This document shows positions 1 through 9,387 of a stretch of DNA of 64,000 bases, piece after piece. Source of the DNA: Pseudomonas tructae (GTDB taxonomy: Bacteria > Pseudomonadota > Gammaproteobacteria > Pseudomonadales > Pseudomonadaceae); NCBI RefSeq assembly GCF_004214895.1, contig NZ_CP035952.1, positions 124,001-188,000 on the forward strand, in the 5' to 3' direction. A model generated the notes under the pieces. It was given only the letters and a program-made list of their open reading frames with translations, searched no databases and was not told the origin of the DNA. The translations under genes and the position numbers were made by a program. Position 1 is the stretch's first letter; each line of letters opens with the position of its first letter.

Positions 1-517
1 TTTTCGCCGCCCGGTGGAACAGCGGCCCTCCGCGACCCAGCAGGCGAAAGGTAGGCAAAGCTGCCAGAAGAACAAAGGACAACAGGCTCCATTCCGGGAT
101 GGTCAGGTCAAGAAAGCTCCAGTTGATCGGCACGCAATCGGGGCTGCCGACAAGCATTGCCTGGATGACCTGAAGCGCGGGCATGCTCTCGATCACGTAG
201 TCAAATGCCGGCTCGCACTCGATGCCTGCCAGGGCCGAATTGCCCTGCAGCCAGACATGCCGAGCCGCGAGGAGCGCCCCACCGGTGGCGAAGAACAACG
301 CCAGCGCGGCATAAATGCGCGTGCCAAGGCGCCCCGGGGCATGCACGACGGCACACAGACAGACCAGGGCAAAGGCTGCCAGGAACAGCCGCTGGCTGTA
401 GCACAACGGGCAAGGCACCAGGCCCATGCCAAACTCCAGATAGTAAGCAGCAGCCTCGACCAGCACCGATGCCAGCAAGGCCGGAAGGAACAGTGAACGC
501 AAGCGGGCCCGTGACAT
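1..517 (-). CDS. dsbB: Disulfide bond formation protein B (DsbB/DsbH), 3' end cut by window edge
   Basis: Inner-membrane quinone reductase that reoxidises periplasmic DsbA and passes the electrons to ubiquinone. I translated the reverse strand from the ATG at 517; the frame stays open to the window edge (about 172 residues). The first periplasmic loop carries the CPLC redox pair (Cys36, Cys39), and the second loop carries Cys101 and Cys128, the DsbB arrangement. Four hydrophobic segments are visible at roughly 8-26, 42-60, 68-86 and 142-160. It lies downstream of hemY on the same strand after a gap of about 215 bp, as in other Pseudomonas. The C-terminus lies outside the window, so the full length is unknown. 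Pseudomonads carry two DsbB paralogs and I cannot say which numbering applies. Confidence 0.9.
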   Translation of the reverse strand, partial: MSRARLRSLFLPALLASVLVEAAAYYLEFGMGLVPCPLCYSQRLFLAAFALVCLCAVVHAPGRLGTRIYAALALFFATGGALLAARHVWLQGNSALAGIECEPAFDYVIESMPALQVIQAMLVGSPDCVPINWSFLDLTIPEWSLLSFVLLAALPTFRLLGRGGPLFHRAAK

Positions 518-733
518 GGCAAGTCCAGAAGCGGGATAGGGAGGCAGCAACGGTAGAGGATAGGCGCTGGGTGTATCAAGGTAAGACGGCAGGGACAAAT
601 CGCAGATAACCAAGGGAAGCATCGCGAACGTCGCAAGAAAGATTTACAGGGTTTTGAAGGGGGTATTACCAGTGTACGTAGGAAGTTACCTCAACCCCAC
701 AAGCGCGCCCATTACAGCGCGCCCATGGGTACA

Positions 734-1972
734 TCAAGCTCGTACTGCCTCCGGTAGAGGTAATGCCAGCAAGCGCTCATCAAGCATGCCCAAGCCCTCC
801 TGAAACAGCTGGTTACTGCGCTCGGTGTCACCCAGGCCTGCGAGCAGGCGTGCCAGCTCGGCGCAGGCTTCGGGATTGCGCTGTACGCGCAAGCTACTTT
901 CCAGGTAATCACGCGCCTTGCCCCACAGACGGTTCTGCAGGCTCAGGCGGCCAAGGGTCAGCAACAAGCTCGGGTCATCCGGGTGAGCCTTGAGCCAGCC
1001 TTCGGCAGTTTGCAACTGACGCGCCAGGTCGCTACCCCGCACCAGGCCGTAAAGACGCGCCAAATGACTTTCATACTGACGCTTGAGGGCAGTGCGCAAG
1101 GCTTGTTCGGCTTCACTTTCAGCGCCTAGCTGGCGCAACTGCTCAGCATAGGCCGATACCAACTGCGGCTCCTGGCGCTGCGCAGCGGTAAGCTGCTGCC
1201 AGGCCCGCTCAAGGGATTGCCGGGCGGTCTGTTCGTCGCCTTCACGGCTGACCGCCAGGCTCAGGTTCTCACCCCAGGCGCGGCGTTCCAGCTCGGCCAG
1301 CTCAGGCGCCGGCAGGACCTTGTCCTTGCGTAGCTCGGGCAGCAGGCGAATCAGGGCCGACCAGTCGCCACGTTCGCGGTACAGGCGCTGCAACAGGCGC
1401 AACACCTGAACGTTGTGCGGATGGCGCTCCTGCATGGCTTGCAGGGTTACCAGGGCTGCGTCGCTGTCCCCACGGTCCATCTGCAACTGGGCATGGCTCA
1501 GGGCAATCGCCAGCTCCGCTTCCGGCTGACGCTCCAGCGCCCGCTCCAGCAGGTTGTCGCGGTCTTCGCTGCGCCCCAGCTCGTTGGCCGCACGGGCGGC
1601 TCCGAGGTAGTACAGCAGCGGCTGGCGCTCAGCCTCGGCGGCACGGTGCAGATGGCGCTGAGCACTGGCCCAGCGACCTTCGGCGAGGTCCAGTTGGCCC
1701 TGTTCGATCGCCAGTTGCGTACGACGGCTGCGATTACGCCGTGACCAGGGGTTGACCACGCCACCGGAAGTCAGCACCAGGCCGACCAGGTAACGCACCA
1801 GCAACACAGCCAGGATGATCCCGGCCAGGGCCGCCAACGCCGCCCACAGGCCAGATTGATAGCGAAAGCTGCCATAGGAAATCAGTACATAGCCGCTGTG
1901 CTTGGCAATCGCGATCCCGAGCACGGCGGCAACGGCAATCGCCAGCACCGCCAGCAGGTAGACGCGCTTCAT
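734..1972 (-). CDS. hemY: HemY, TPR-containing membrane protein of haem biosynthesis operon
   Basis: HemY is an inner-membrane protein of the proteobacterial hemCDXY operon. It influences late haem synthesis, probably as a scaffold, but no catalytic activity is established. The 412-residue product has two N-terminal transmembrane segments (about 4-24 and 40-62), then a basic stretch (NPWSRRNRSRRTQ), then a long helical region rich in alanine and leucine that reads as tetratricopeptide repeats. Its start overlaps the stop of hemX by 4 bp (1969-1972), indicating translational coupling. Length and layout match the family. It should not be confused with the Gram-positive HemY, which is a protoporphyrinogen oxidase. 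Confidence 0.92.
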   Translation of the reverse strand: MKRVYLLAVLAIAVAAVLGIAIAKHSGYVLISYGSFRYQSGLWAALAALAGIILAVLLVRYLVGLVLTSGGVVNPWSRRNRSRRTQLAIEQGQLDLAEGRWASAQRHLHRAAEAERQPLLYYLGAARAANELGRSEDRDNLLERALERQPEAELAIALSHAQLQMDRGDSDAALVTLQAMQERHPHNVQVLRLLQRLYRERGDWSALIRLLPELRKDKVLPAPELAELERRAWGENLSLAVSREGDEQTARQSLERAWQQLTAAQRQEPQLVSAYAEQLRQLGAESEAEQALRTALKRQYESHLARLYGLVRGSDLARQLQTAEGWLKAHPDDPSLLLTLGRLSLQNRLWGKARDYLESSLRVQRNPEACAELARLLAGLGDTERSNQLFQEGLGMLDERLLALPLPEAVRA

Positions 1973-3060
1973 GGCTTGGCCTCCTCGGCCGGCAGGTGCC
2001 GACGTTCCAGGTAGGCCTGAACCGCACTGATGCTGTCCGCCAGGTCCGGCACCACCACGGCAACCGGCTGCTCGGCCAGTTCGTTGAGGCTGGCCAGCAT
2101 GGCCTGGCTCTGCGGGTTGTCCGGATTGAAGTTGGCCAGCAGCACGCTGCGGGCATCATCCAGGGCCTGGGTATAGACCTTGGCTTCACCATTGAGCGCA
2201 GCCCACTGGGCTTGTTCGATAGTCAGGCTCAGGGCCAGACGCAGTTGGTTGAGCGACTGCCCGGCCAGCAGTGGGCGAATGTTGTCGTCGGCATCAAAGT
2301 CGATCTGGAAATATTTGGACAGCTCAGCCCACCACTGCGACCAGCGACTGGCGCCATCACCGTCGGCGGTCAGCGCGCCCAGGGCATCGGCGTTACTGTT
2401 GAACTCCGGAGACTGGGCACTGAGCTGCAGCACTTGCTCGCGTTGGGCTGCCAGCTTGAGGAACAGGCCGGTACGATCGGGCTGCTGGACGCTGTGGAGG
2501 GTCGCCAGGCTCTTGGCCAGTTGCTCACGGGCGGCAAAGGAGCCCGGGTCGCTCTGTTCACGGAGGATTTCATCGGCGCCCTTGACCAGTTCACGGGCAC
2601 TGACGATGTCCTGCAAAGCGGACAGGCGCAAGCTGGCCAGGCGCAGCAGGTGCTCGGCTTCGGCCAGGCGCCAGTCCTTGCGGCTGGCACCGAGGATGGT
2701 TTCCAGGCGCTGACTCAAGCGCTGTTGGTCTCCCTGCAACTGGGCAACCAGCCGGCGACGGTCTTCGAGTTCGGACGCCGGCGGCAACACCGCCAACTGT
2801 GCGGAAAGCTGCTGTTCACGCTGTTGCAGGGCCCGGGTTTGCTCGCCAAGGGTCTGCAGGCTCTGTGCCTGGCCCTGCTCGCTACCCTGGAGCTGGCGAA
2901 CCTGCCATACCCCCCATCCACCCACTGCGACACCTGCCGCGCCCAGCAACAAGGCCAGGATTGCCAGACCATTGCCGGACCGCTTGGCAGGTTCGACGGG
3001 GGTTTGTGCAGGCGCCTCTGGGGCCTTCAGTTCATCGTTGGGCAAGACAGTTTCGCTCAC
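1969..3060 (-). CDS. hemX: HemX, uroporphyrinogen-III C-methyltransferase-like membrane protein
   Basis: HemX is the third gene of the hemCDXY operon. It is often annotated as a uroporphyrin-III C-methyltransferase but lacks an SAM methyltransferase fold; its role is probably in organising haem synthesis at the membrane. The 363-residue protein has a proline-rich cytoplasmic N-terminus (about 1-25), one transmembrane helix (about 29-50), then a long glutamine-rich coiled coil (about 53-125) and a helical periplasmic domain. It starts 45 bp after hemD and overlaps hemY by 4 bp. The reading frame is intact and of normal family length. Confidence 0.9.
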   Translation of the reverse strand: MSETVLPNDELKAPEAPAQTPVEPAKRSGNGLAILALLLGAAGVAVGGWGVWQVRQLQGSEQGQAQSLQTLGEQTRALQQREQQLSAQLAVLPPASELEDRRRLVAQLQGDQQRLSQRLETILGASRKDWRLAEAEHLLRLASLRLSALQDIVSARELVKGADEILREQSDPGSFAAREQLAKSLATLHSVQQPDRTGLFLKLAAQREQVLQLSAQSPEFNSNADALGALTADGDGASRWSQWWAELSKYFQIDFDADDNIRPLLAGQSLNQLRLALSLTIEQAQWAALNGEAKVYTQALDDARSVLLANFNPDNPQSQAMLASLNELAEQPVAVVVPDLADSISAVQAYLERRHLPAEEAKP

Positions 3061-3105
3061 GTATCCATCCTTTGCTTTGCGGCACGTCGCAATGAGCTTA
3101 GCGCC

Positions 3106-3873
3106 TTAGGGGGCTGGTGCAGGAGTTTCCTGCAATGTTGCCAGCAAAGCCGTGGCACTGGCACCACGGCAATCCACTACATTCTGTGCGCCACTGGCGC
3201 GGGCAAGTTCCGCCACCCGCGGGCTGGGCACGAACAATGGCAGTTGCGCCAGCCGTGGCCAGTCTTCACCGGCCAGTTGGCGCAGGTGTTCAAAACCCTG
3301 CCCACTGCTGACCACCAGGCCGTTCAGGCGTTCCCCGGCAATACACCGGGCCAGGGTGGCCTCAGGGTAATGCGGCAGGCAGCGGCGATACAACTCGAGG
3401 TAATCGACCTGCGCCCCCAATGCGGCCAGACGCTCAGCGAGCAGTTCGCGACCGCCTTCGCCGCGGATGATCAGCACCCGTGGCTGCGGCCGCTTGAGCG
3501 CCTTGGTCAAGGCCGACAGTTGCAGCAGCGCTTCGCTGTCGTCGCCTTGAGGAGGGAAACTGACGTTGAGGCCATGGTCGCCAAGAATCTGCGCGGTGGC
3601 GGCGCCGACGGTAAACCAGGCTTGCTCCGGTGGCTGCGGCCAGTGCGCCTTCAGCTGTTCAACGGCAAGGCGTGCAGCCGGCTTGCTGACGACGATGATC
3701 GCGCAGTACTGATCGAGCGCTTGCACCTGGCGCATTTGCTCTGGCAGCAGCGTCAGCGGTTCGATCTCCAGCAACGGCAGGCTGCTGCTGCACACACCTT
3801 GGTCGGCAAGCGCGCGGGCCAGCGCGCTGCACTCTTCTGCCGGCCGGGTCAGCAGCAGGCGCCAGCGGCTCAC
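3106..3873 (-). CDS. hemD: Uroporphyrinogen-III synthase
   Basis: Cytoplasmic enzyme that cyclises hydroxymethylbilane to uroporphyrinogen III with inversion of ring D, the branch point to haem, sirohaem and cobalamin. The 255-residue product begins [11 protein letters not shown], typical of HemD, and contains the weakly conserved two-lobe pattern, including the C-terminal [15 protein letters not shown] segment that precedes the second lobe. HemD sequences diverge strongly, so the operon context is important evidence: its ATG overlaps the hemC stop by 4 bp (3870-3873), and hemX follows. Expression is probably coupled to hemC. Confidence 0.93.
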   Translation of the reverse strand: MSRWRLLLTRPAEECSALARALADQGVCSSSLPLLEIEPLTLLPEQMRQVQALDQYCAIIVVSKPAARLAVEQLKAHWPQPPEQAWFTVGAATAQILGDHGLNVSFPPQGDDSEALLQLSALTKALKRPQPRVLIIRGEGGRELLAERLAALGAQVDYLELYRRCLPHYPEATLARCIAGERLNGLVVSSGQGFEHLRQLAGEDWPRLAQLPLFVPSPRVAELARASGAQNVVDCRGASATALLATLQETPAPAP

Positions 3874-4811
3874 GGGTGCCCGGCCTCGCCGTACACTGCC
3901 TTGAGGATATCTTCGGCGCCTTGCCCGAGCAGGTCTTCAGCGACCTGGATGCCCAGTGCTTCGGCATCCTTGCGCGAAGCGCGCGCCTGGGCGGTGAGCA
4001 GCTTGCCGCCAGCCGGCTCGCCGACCAGGCCGCGCAGCCACAGTTGCTCGCCTTCAAGCACCGCGTAGCAGGCAATCGGCACCTGGCAGCCGCCATTGAG
4101 GTGCTTGTTCAGCGCACGCTCGGCAGTGACCCGGTCGGCTGTGTCAGTGTGATGCAGTGGCGCCAGCAACGCGTGGATCTGGCTGTCGGCACTGCGGCAC
4201 TCGATACCCACCGCACCCTGGCCGCCCGCAGGCAGGCTGTCGTCGACGCTGATGCTTGCGGTGATACGGTCTTCGAAACCCAGGCGAATCAGGCCTGCGG
4301 CGGCAAGGATGATGGCGTCGTACTCGCCGGCGTCGAGCTTGGCCAGGCGGGTGTTGACGTTGCCACGCAGAAAGCGGATTTCAAGGTCCGGGCGGCGGGT
4401 CAGCAATTGCGCCTGACGGCGTAGGCTGGAGGTGCCGACAACGCTGCCGGCCGGCAGTGCCTCGAGGCTTTTGAAGGTGTTGGAGACAAAGGCGTCGCGC
4501 GGATCTTCACGCTCACAGATACAAAACAGGCCCAGGCCTTCAGGGAAGTCCATGGGCACGTCTTTCATCGAGTGCACGGCGATGTCGGCTTCATTCTCCA
4601 GCAGCGCGGTTTCCAGCTCCTTGACGAACAGGCCCTTGCCGCCGATTTTCGATAGCGGCGAGTCGAGCAGCTTGTCGCCACGGCTGACCATCGGCACCAG
4701 GGTCACGACCAGGCCAGGATGAGCCTGTTCAAGACGGGCTTTGACGTATTCGGCCTGCCACAGGGCAAGGGCACTTTTGCGGGTGGCAATGCGGATTTCG
4801 CGAGTGGACAT
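3870..4811 (-). CDS. hemC: Porphobilinogen deaminase (hydroxymethylbilane synthase)
   Basis: Polymerises four porphobilinogens into hydroxymethylbilane in the cytoplasm. The 313-residue protein shows the family hallmarks: [17 protein letters not shown] at the N-terminus, the [11 protein letters not shown] segment (77-86), the arginine-rich substrate loops ([11 protein letters not shown] and [11 protein letters not shown]), and the dipyrromethane cofactor cysteine Cys242 in [12 protein letters not shown]. It is the first gene of hemC-hemD-hemX-hemY. algR lies upstream on the same strand, 121 bp away, so hemC probably has its own promoter in 4812-4932. Confidence 0.97.
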   Translation of the reverse strand: MSTREIRIATRKSALALWQAEYVKARLEQAHPGLVVTLVPMVSRGDKLLDSPLSKIGGKGLFVKELETALLENEADIAVHSMKDVPMDFPEGLGLFCICEREDPRDAFVSNTFKSLEALPAGSVVGTSSLRRQAQLLTRRPDLEIRFLRGNVNTRLAKLDAGEYDAIILAAAGLIRLGFEDRITASISVDDSLPAGGQGAVGIECRSADSQIHALLAPLHHTDTADRVTAERALNKHLNGGCQVPIACYAVLEGEQLWLRGLVGEPAGGKLLTAQARASRKDAEALGIQVAEDLLGQGAEDILKAVYGEAGHP

Positions 4812-4932
4812 GGAACGATCCGTACGAGATAGATTCGCCCGATGATAACAGCTCAGTCCAGACCGCTAGCAGATCTAAATCATGGAACACGCCGACCCTC
4901 CCTGGCCGTCGTCTGCTCCACCGTTACCGTCC

Positions 4933-5679
4933 TTACAGTTGCTGCATCATTTTGCGCACGCCCGCCACATGCCGGCGGCTGACGATCAGGGCATCGCCAT
5001 TGAGGCCTTTGAGAAACAGCTGAAAATGCCCCAGTGGCGTGCGCTGCAGGCGTTCGATGCGGTTGCGGGCGACCAGGGCATTGCGGTGAATGCGCACGAA
5101 CCGCTCGCCAAACTCGTCTTCCAGGGCCTTGAGCGGCTCATCGAGCAGCACTTCGCCATGTTCATGGCGCAAGGTCACGTATTTGTGATCTGCGATGAAA
5201 TAGATTACCTGGTCGAGGGGAATCAGCTCGATGCCCTTGCGGGTACGGGCACTGATGTGGCTGCGCGGGCCACTGCCGCTTTCCGCCGCCGGACGGGTCA
5301 GCGCCGCCAGTTGCACGCGGTTGGGGCGCTCGGCCTTGCGCAAGGCTTCGCGCAGGGTGTCGGCTTGCACCGGTTTGAGCACATAGCCCAGGGTGCTGTC
5401 TTTGAACGACTCTACGGTGAACTCCTCGTCACCGGTGCAAAACACCACCGCAGGCGGTGCTTCGCGCTCGCACAGCCGGGCAGCAACCTGCAGGCCGTCA
5501 AGCCCTGGCATGCGAATGTCGAGCAGGACCACCTCAGGCTTGAGGCTGTCAATCAGGGCCAGGGCCTCGTCGCCATTGGTGGCGCTGGGCTCCAGCACGG
5601 TATAGCCCTCCAGTTCGCCGAGCAGTCGGCTCAGGCGTTCCCGGGCTTGGGGTTCGTCATCAACGATCAGGACATTCAT
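4933..5679 (-). CDS. algR: AlgR, LytTR-family response regulator
   Basis: Two-component response regulator that in Pseudomonas controls alginate, twitching motility and other surface traits. The 248-residue protein has a receiver domain (1-120) with acidic residues Asp7/Asp8, phospho-acceptor Asp54 (VLLDIRMPG) and the conserved lysine in YVLKPVQ, followed by a LytTR DNA-binding domain (about 140-245). I chose the ATG at 5679 because it begins MNVLIVDDEPQARERL at the normal family N-terminus; an upstream in-frame ATG at 5712 would add 11 unconserved residues. In P. aeruginosa the sensor gene algZ/fimS lies between algR and argH. Here those genes are separated by 324 bp with no kinase gene. Confidence 0.95.
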   Translation of the reverse strand: MNVLIVDDEPQARERLSRLLGELEGYTVLEPSATNGDEALALIDSLKPEVVLLDIRMPGLDGLQVAARLCEREAPPAVVFCTGDEEFTVESFKDSTLGYVLKPVQADTLREALRKAERPNRVQLAALTRPAAESGSGPRSHISARTRKGIELIPLDQVIYFIADHKYVTLRHEHGEVLLDEPLKALEDEFGERFVRIHRNALVARNRIERLQRTPLGHFQLFLKGLNGDALIVSRRHVAGVRKMMQQL

Positions 5680-6003
5680 ATTGCGCTGGATTCCTGCGTG
5701 AGTCTCGCACAAGGATAGCGTAGACAGGTGAGGTGACGACCGTCACGGCGATCCACGCTCAGACTCGCACGATGGCTAAAGATTCACTGGTCCGGCAGGA
5801 AACATGCCGAGCCTCTGTCCAACTGTAGACGGTTGCCGCAACACTGCCGTTCAATCGATAAATATCCTGTTGCACACGCGCTGTCGCGGGCCTGTACTGC
5901 GACATAAACCCGCATTTGCCCCGACCGCCGCACTCCGGCAGGGCCGTCAATCCTGCTATGATCGACGCCACTTTTTCCGTTCACGCCTTCAACGAGTGAA
6001 TCC
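5680..6003. promoter_or_regulatory. Divergent intergenic region between algR and argH
   Basis: A 324-bp gap separates the divergent algR and argH starts and must hold both promoters. A TATGAT hexamer at 5957-5962 is a plausible argH -10 box about 40 bp before the ATG, without a good -35. I see no convincing ORF. The short frames here are low-complexity shadows, and there is no remnant of an algZ/fimS histidine kinase that I can recognise. Confidence 0.4.
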
Positions 6004-7398
6004 ATGAGCACCGACAAGACCAATCAGTCCTGGGGCGGCCGCTTCAGTGAGCCCGTCGACGCCTTCGTCGCCCGTTTCACCGCCTCCGTCAATTTCGACC
6101 AGCGCCTGTACCGCCACGACATCATGGGTTCGATCGCCCACGCCAGCATGCTGGCCAAGGTCGGCGTACTTACTGACGCCGAGCGCGATACCATCGTCGA
6201 TGGCCTGAAGACCATCCAGGGCGAAATCGAGGCCGGCAACTTCGACTGGCGCATCGACCTTGAAGACGTGCACATGAACATCGAGGCGCGCCTCACCGAC
6301 CGCATCGGCATCACCGGCAAGAAGCTGCACACCGGCCGTAGCCGCAACGACCAGGTCGCTACCGACATCCGCCTGTGGTTGCGTGACGAGATCGACCTGA
6401 TCCTCGCCGAAATCACCCGCCTGCAACAGGGCCTGCTGGAGCAGGCCGAGCGCGAAGCCGAGACCGTCATGCCTGGCTTCACCCACCTGCAGACCGCCCA
6501 GCCAGTGACCTTTGGTCATCACCTATTGGCCTGGTTCGAAATGCTCAGCCGCGACTACGAGCGCCTGGTCGACTGCCGCAAGCGCACCAACCGCATGCCC
6601 CTGGGCAGCGCCGCGCTGGCCGGCACCACCTACCCGATCGACCGCGAACTGACCTGCCAATTGCTGGGCTTTGAAGCCGTGGCCGGCAACTCGCTCGACG
6701 GCGTCTCCGATCGCGACTTCGCCATCGAGTTCTGCGCCGCCGCCAGCGTGGCGATGATGCACCTGTCGCGCTTCTCCGAAGAGCTGGTGCTGTGGACCAG
6801 CGCCCAGTTCCAGTTCATTGACCTGCCTGATCGTTTCTGCACCGGCAGCTCGATCATGCCGCAAAAGAAAAACCCGGACGTCCCCGAGCTGGTGCGTGGC
6901 AAGACCGGCCGCGTGTTTGGCGCCCTGACCGGCCTGCTGACCCTGATGAAAGGCCAGCCGCTGGCCTACAACAAGGACAACCAGGAAGACAAGGAGCCGC
7001 TGTTCGACGCCGCCGATACCCTGCGCGACTCGCTGCGTGCCTTTGCCGACATGATCCCGGCGATCAAGCCTCGCCACGCGATCATGCGCGAAGCGGCCCT
7101 GCGCGGCTTCAGCACCGCCACTGACCTGGCCGACTACCTGGTGCGCCGTGGCCTGCCATTTCGTGATTGCCACGAAATCGTCGGCCATGCGGTGAAGTAC
7201 GGTGTCGATACCGGCAAGGACCTGGCCGAGATGAGCCTGGACGAACTGCGCCAGTTCAGCGACCAGATCGAACAGGACGTGTTCGCCGTGCTGACCCTCG
7301 AAGGCTCGGTCAACGCCCGTGATCACATCGGCGGTACTGCCCCGGCCCAGGTACGCGCAGCCGTAGCCCGCGGCAAGGCACTGCTCGCCGCGCGCTAG
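6004..7398 (+). CDS. argH: Argininosuccinate lyase
   Basis: Last step of arginine synthesis: splits argininosuccinate into arginine and fumarate, as a cytoplasmic homotetramer of the fumarase/aspartase superfamily. The 464-residue protein carries the superfamily signature [11 protein letters not shown] at 281-291, with the catalytic serine in this flexible loop. It also has the [12 protein letters not shown] segment (110-121) and the general acid/base His161 in [10 protein letters not shown]. Length is standard. It is a single gene, divergent from algR and convergent with the downstream glutathione S-transferase gene, 15 bp away. Confidence 0.98.
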   Translation: MSTDKTNQSWGGRFSEPVDAFVARFTASVNFDQRLYRHDIMGSIAHASMLAKVGVLTDAERDTIVDGLKTIQGEIEAGNFDWRIDLEDVHMNIEARLTDRIGITGKKLHTGRSRNDQVATDIRLWLRDEIDLILAEITRLQQGLLEQAEREAETVMPGFTHLQTAQPVTFGHHLLAWFEMLSRDYERLVDCRKRTNRMPLGSAALAGTTYPIDRELTCQLLGFEAVAGNSLDGVSDRDFAIEFCAAASVAMMHLSRFSEELVLWTSAQFQFIDLPDRFCTGSSIMPQKKNPDVPELVRGKTGRVFGALTGLLTLMKGQPLAYNKDNQEDKEPLFDAADTLRDSLRAFADMIPAIKPRHAIMREAALRGFSTATDLADYLVRRGLPFRDCHEIVGHAVKYGVDTGKDLAEMSLDELRQFSDQIEQDVFAVLTLEGSVNARDHIGGTAPAQVRAAVARGKALLAAR

Positions 7399-7413
7399 GC
7401 CCGTCGCGAGCTG

Positions 7414-8094
7414 CTACCCAGCCATTTCTGACTGGGCGGCAGCCCGCAGTCGCTGCATAAAAGCCGGGATGTCGGCTTTCTTATCTGCCGCCACCTTCTG
7501 CACATTGGAATTTTCTGCCAGACGCTCAAGCAACGCTCGGGCACCTGGCAGCGGCTTCAAGTAATCAATATCAAACAGTTGCTTGCCTACCTGACACGCC
7601 AGGTCAACGCTATACAGAAAGTACAGATCAGCCAGGGTAAGACGCTCCCCAGCCAAGTAAGGCATAAAGCGCCCACGCTGGGCCAGGGCGACAAAGCCCT
7701 TATCCAGGTCACGCCGTGCCTTGGCCTTCAACGCCTCGGGCGTAGGCCGACCGCCAAAGAACACTTCAACATAGCAGTATCGGGCGGGTAGCTCGATGTA
7801 CAGCTCGATTTCCTTGGCCAGCGCCCGCACCTGCGCACGATGGAAAGGGTCGGTCGGCAGTAACGCAATCTCAGGGCATACCTCTTCGAGGTAATCGAGA
7901 ATGGCGTCGGTCTCGCTAATGAAGCCCTGCTCCACCTCCAGCACAGGTACCTTGCCACGCGGACTGAGCGCCAACACTTGGGGGCTCTGGCAGCCATGTA
8001 GCAGTACCTCTTCGAACGGCAAGCGCTTTTCCAGCAGCGCCAGTTTGACCATGTTGTAGTAGTTACTTGCAGAGAATCCGTGGAGTCGGAACAT
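7414..8094 (-). CDS. Glutathione S-transferase (first of a tandem pair)
   Basis: Cytoplasmic glutathione S-transferase-like protein, 226 residues, with an N-terminal thioredoxin-fold domain (about 1-78) and an all-helical C-terminal domain. The start at 8094 (MFRLHGFSASNYYNMVKLAL) is preceded by a TTGGAGG ribosome site; a longer frame from 8154 is unlikely. The glutathione-binding motif appears as GKVPVLEVEQGFISETDAILDYLEE, with the conserved cis-proline of VPVL and the E-T/S pair. It is closely related to the next gene upstream, sharing for example SNYYNMVKLALLEK and ALAKEIELYIELPAR-like blocks, so the pair probably arose by tandem duplication. Substrate unknown. Confidence 0.88.
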   Translation of the reverse strand: MFRLHGFSASNYYNMVKLALLEKRLPFEEVLLHGCQSPQVLALSPRGKVPVLEVEQGFISETDAILDYLEEVCPEIALLPTDPFHRAQVRALAKEIELYIELPARYCYVEVFFGGRPTPEALKAKARRDLDKGFVALAQRGRFMPYLAGERLTLADLYFLYSVDLACQVGKQLFDIDYLKPLPGARALLERLAENSNVQKVAADKKADIPAFMQRLRAAAQSEMAG

Positions 8095-8210
8095 AGGGGC
8101 CTCCAAGCCAGGGTGTTCTCTGCATACTGCGAACGATGCACGCCACGCAACCACCAGACAAACCCTAAAAGCTTGTAAGGTTTTTCCGACACCGCTTCAC
8201 CGAACGCCGA

Positions 8211-8873
8211 TCAGCGCTTGCCCGAGCGCACCATCTCCAGAAAGGCAGGCATCTGCGCCTCCTTGTCAGCTGCAATCTTCTGCACGTTCGGATTGCTCTT
8301 GAAGCGCTCCAGCAGCTCACGCGCTTGCGGGAAGTCTTCCAGTACATCGATATCCAGTACTTTCTTGCCCACGGCATAAGCCAGGTCGATGCTGAAGCAG
8401 AACAGCATATCGGCAATGGTCAGGCTGTCGCCGGCCACATAAGGGCTGAATTTGCCATTGCGCTTGAGGGTGGCGATCCCGGCCAGCAGTTCATCCTTGG
8501 CCTTGGCCTTGATGGCTTCGTCCACCGGCATGCCGAAGAACGCTTGCGGGTAGCAGGCGCGGGCAGGCAGCTCGATGTACAGCTCGATCTCCTTGGCCAG
8601 CTCGTGAACCTTGGCCTGGGCAAACACCCCCTCCGGCAGCAGTGCCTTGCCCGCCTGGGTTTGCTCGATGTAGTCGAGAATCAGGCTGGTTTCACTAAGA
8701 AAACCATGCTCGGTCTCCAGCACCGGTACCTTGCCGCGTGGGCTGACTTTCAGCGCTTCGGGGCCCTGGCCGCCGAAAAACAGCACCTCTTCAAACGGCA
8801 CGCCCTTCTCCAGCAGCGCCAGTTTGACCATGTTGTAGTAGTTGCTGACCGCAAATCCGTGAAGCTTGAGCAT
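8211..8873 (-). CDS. Glutathione S-transferase (second of a tandem pair)
   Basis: A 220-residue glutathione S-transferase-like protein starting at 8873 with a well-spaced GGAGG. The N-terminal thioredoxin fold contains KVSPRGKVPVLETEHGFLSETSLILDYIEQ (motif in parts: VPVL with the cis-proline, then SET for glutathione binding); the C-terminal half is helical. It resembles its downstream neighbour across the whole length, most strongly in the first 40 residues and the LAKEIELYIELPAR block. The 116-bp spacer between the two genes could allow co-transcription. The natural electrophile is unknown; stress detoxification is the general family role. Confidence 0.88.
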   Translation of the reverse strand: MLKLHGFAVSNYYNMVKLALLEKGVPFEEVLFFGGQGPEALKVSPRGKVPVLETEHGFLSETSLILDYIEQTQAGKALLPEGVFAQAKVHELAKEIELYIELPARACYPQAFFGMPVDEAIKAKAKDELLAGIATLKRNGKFSPYVAGDSLTIADMLFCFSIDLAYAVGKKVLDIDVLEDFPQARELLERFKSNPNVQKIAADKEAQMPAFLEMVRSGKR

Positions 8874-9018
8874 GAAACAGCCTCCAGGCCGTTAAGGGGT
8901 TGGCCCGGTTGTTATAGACCCAAGTACCGGGTACTGACCAGCATCATGGAGTTTGTCGATAACACGGCATCGGCCCCCGGCTCATGGCAAACTGGACACC
9001 CCCACAGAGGAAGCGCCC

Positions 9019-9303
9019 ATGAGCGAACCAACCGATATCGACAACAACGAAGAAGAGTTCGCCGAGTCGACCCTGATCGAAGCGATCGAAAACCAGATCG
9101 AAAGCGACAACCCACCAGCGGCCAAAGCCACGTTCAACAAGCTGACCCTGGTGGGTTACGAGCGTGACGACATCCTCAACCTGATGGCCCATGTACTGGC
9201 CTTTGAGATTGACGCGATGCTCGAAGACGACCGCGCGTTCAATACCCAATGGTATGAAACCGCCTTGCGCGCCCTGCCCGAGCTGCCGCCGGAAAAGGTC
9301 TGA
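9019..9303 (+). CDS. Small acidic conserved hypothetical protein
   Basis: A 94-residue protein that I cannot assign to a named function. The ATG at 9019 has AGAGGA 8 bp upstream and gives MSEPTDIDNNEEEFAE; an upstream in-frame start at 8953 would add an unlikely proline-rich leader. The N-terminus is strongly acidic (DIDNNEEEFAESTLIEAIENQIES), the middle looks helical, and there is no signal peptide, membrane helix or cysteine motif. It sits 84 bp upstream of the TIGR02647-type gene in the same direction, so the two may share a transcript. Confidence 0.7.
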   Translation: MSEPTDIDNNEEEFAESTLIEAIENQIESDNPPAAKATFNKLTLVGYERDDILNLMAHVLAFEIDAMLEDDRAFNTQWYETALRALPELPPEKV

Positions 9304-9387
9304 AGCAAAGCAGGGTTTCCCTGACTACACTGCAAAACCAGGCACCGGCGACGGTGCTGCCCTCCTTGTCTGGAAGTCGGAGTCTCT

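Noticed and set aside
702..727. Tandem GCGCGCCCAT repeat after hemY as a regulatory element
   Set aside because: It has two copies only, no T-run or symmetry and no conserved partner; probably chance in GC-rich DNA.
1996..4068. A 690-codon plus-strand frame opposite hemX, hemD and hemC
   Set aside because: It runs antisense to three well-supported haem genes, has no ribosome site or family likeness, and reflects third-position GC bias.
5759..6023. Short frames between algR and argH as an algZ remnant
   Set aside because: No histidine-kinase motif is seen in any frame, and the stretch is only 324 bp.
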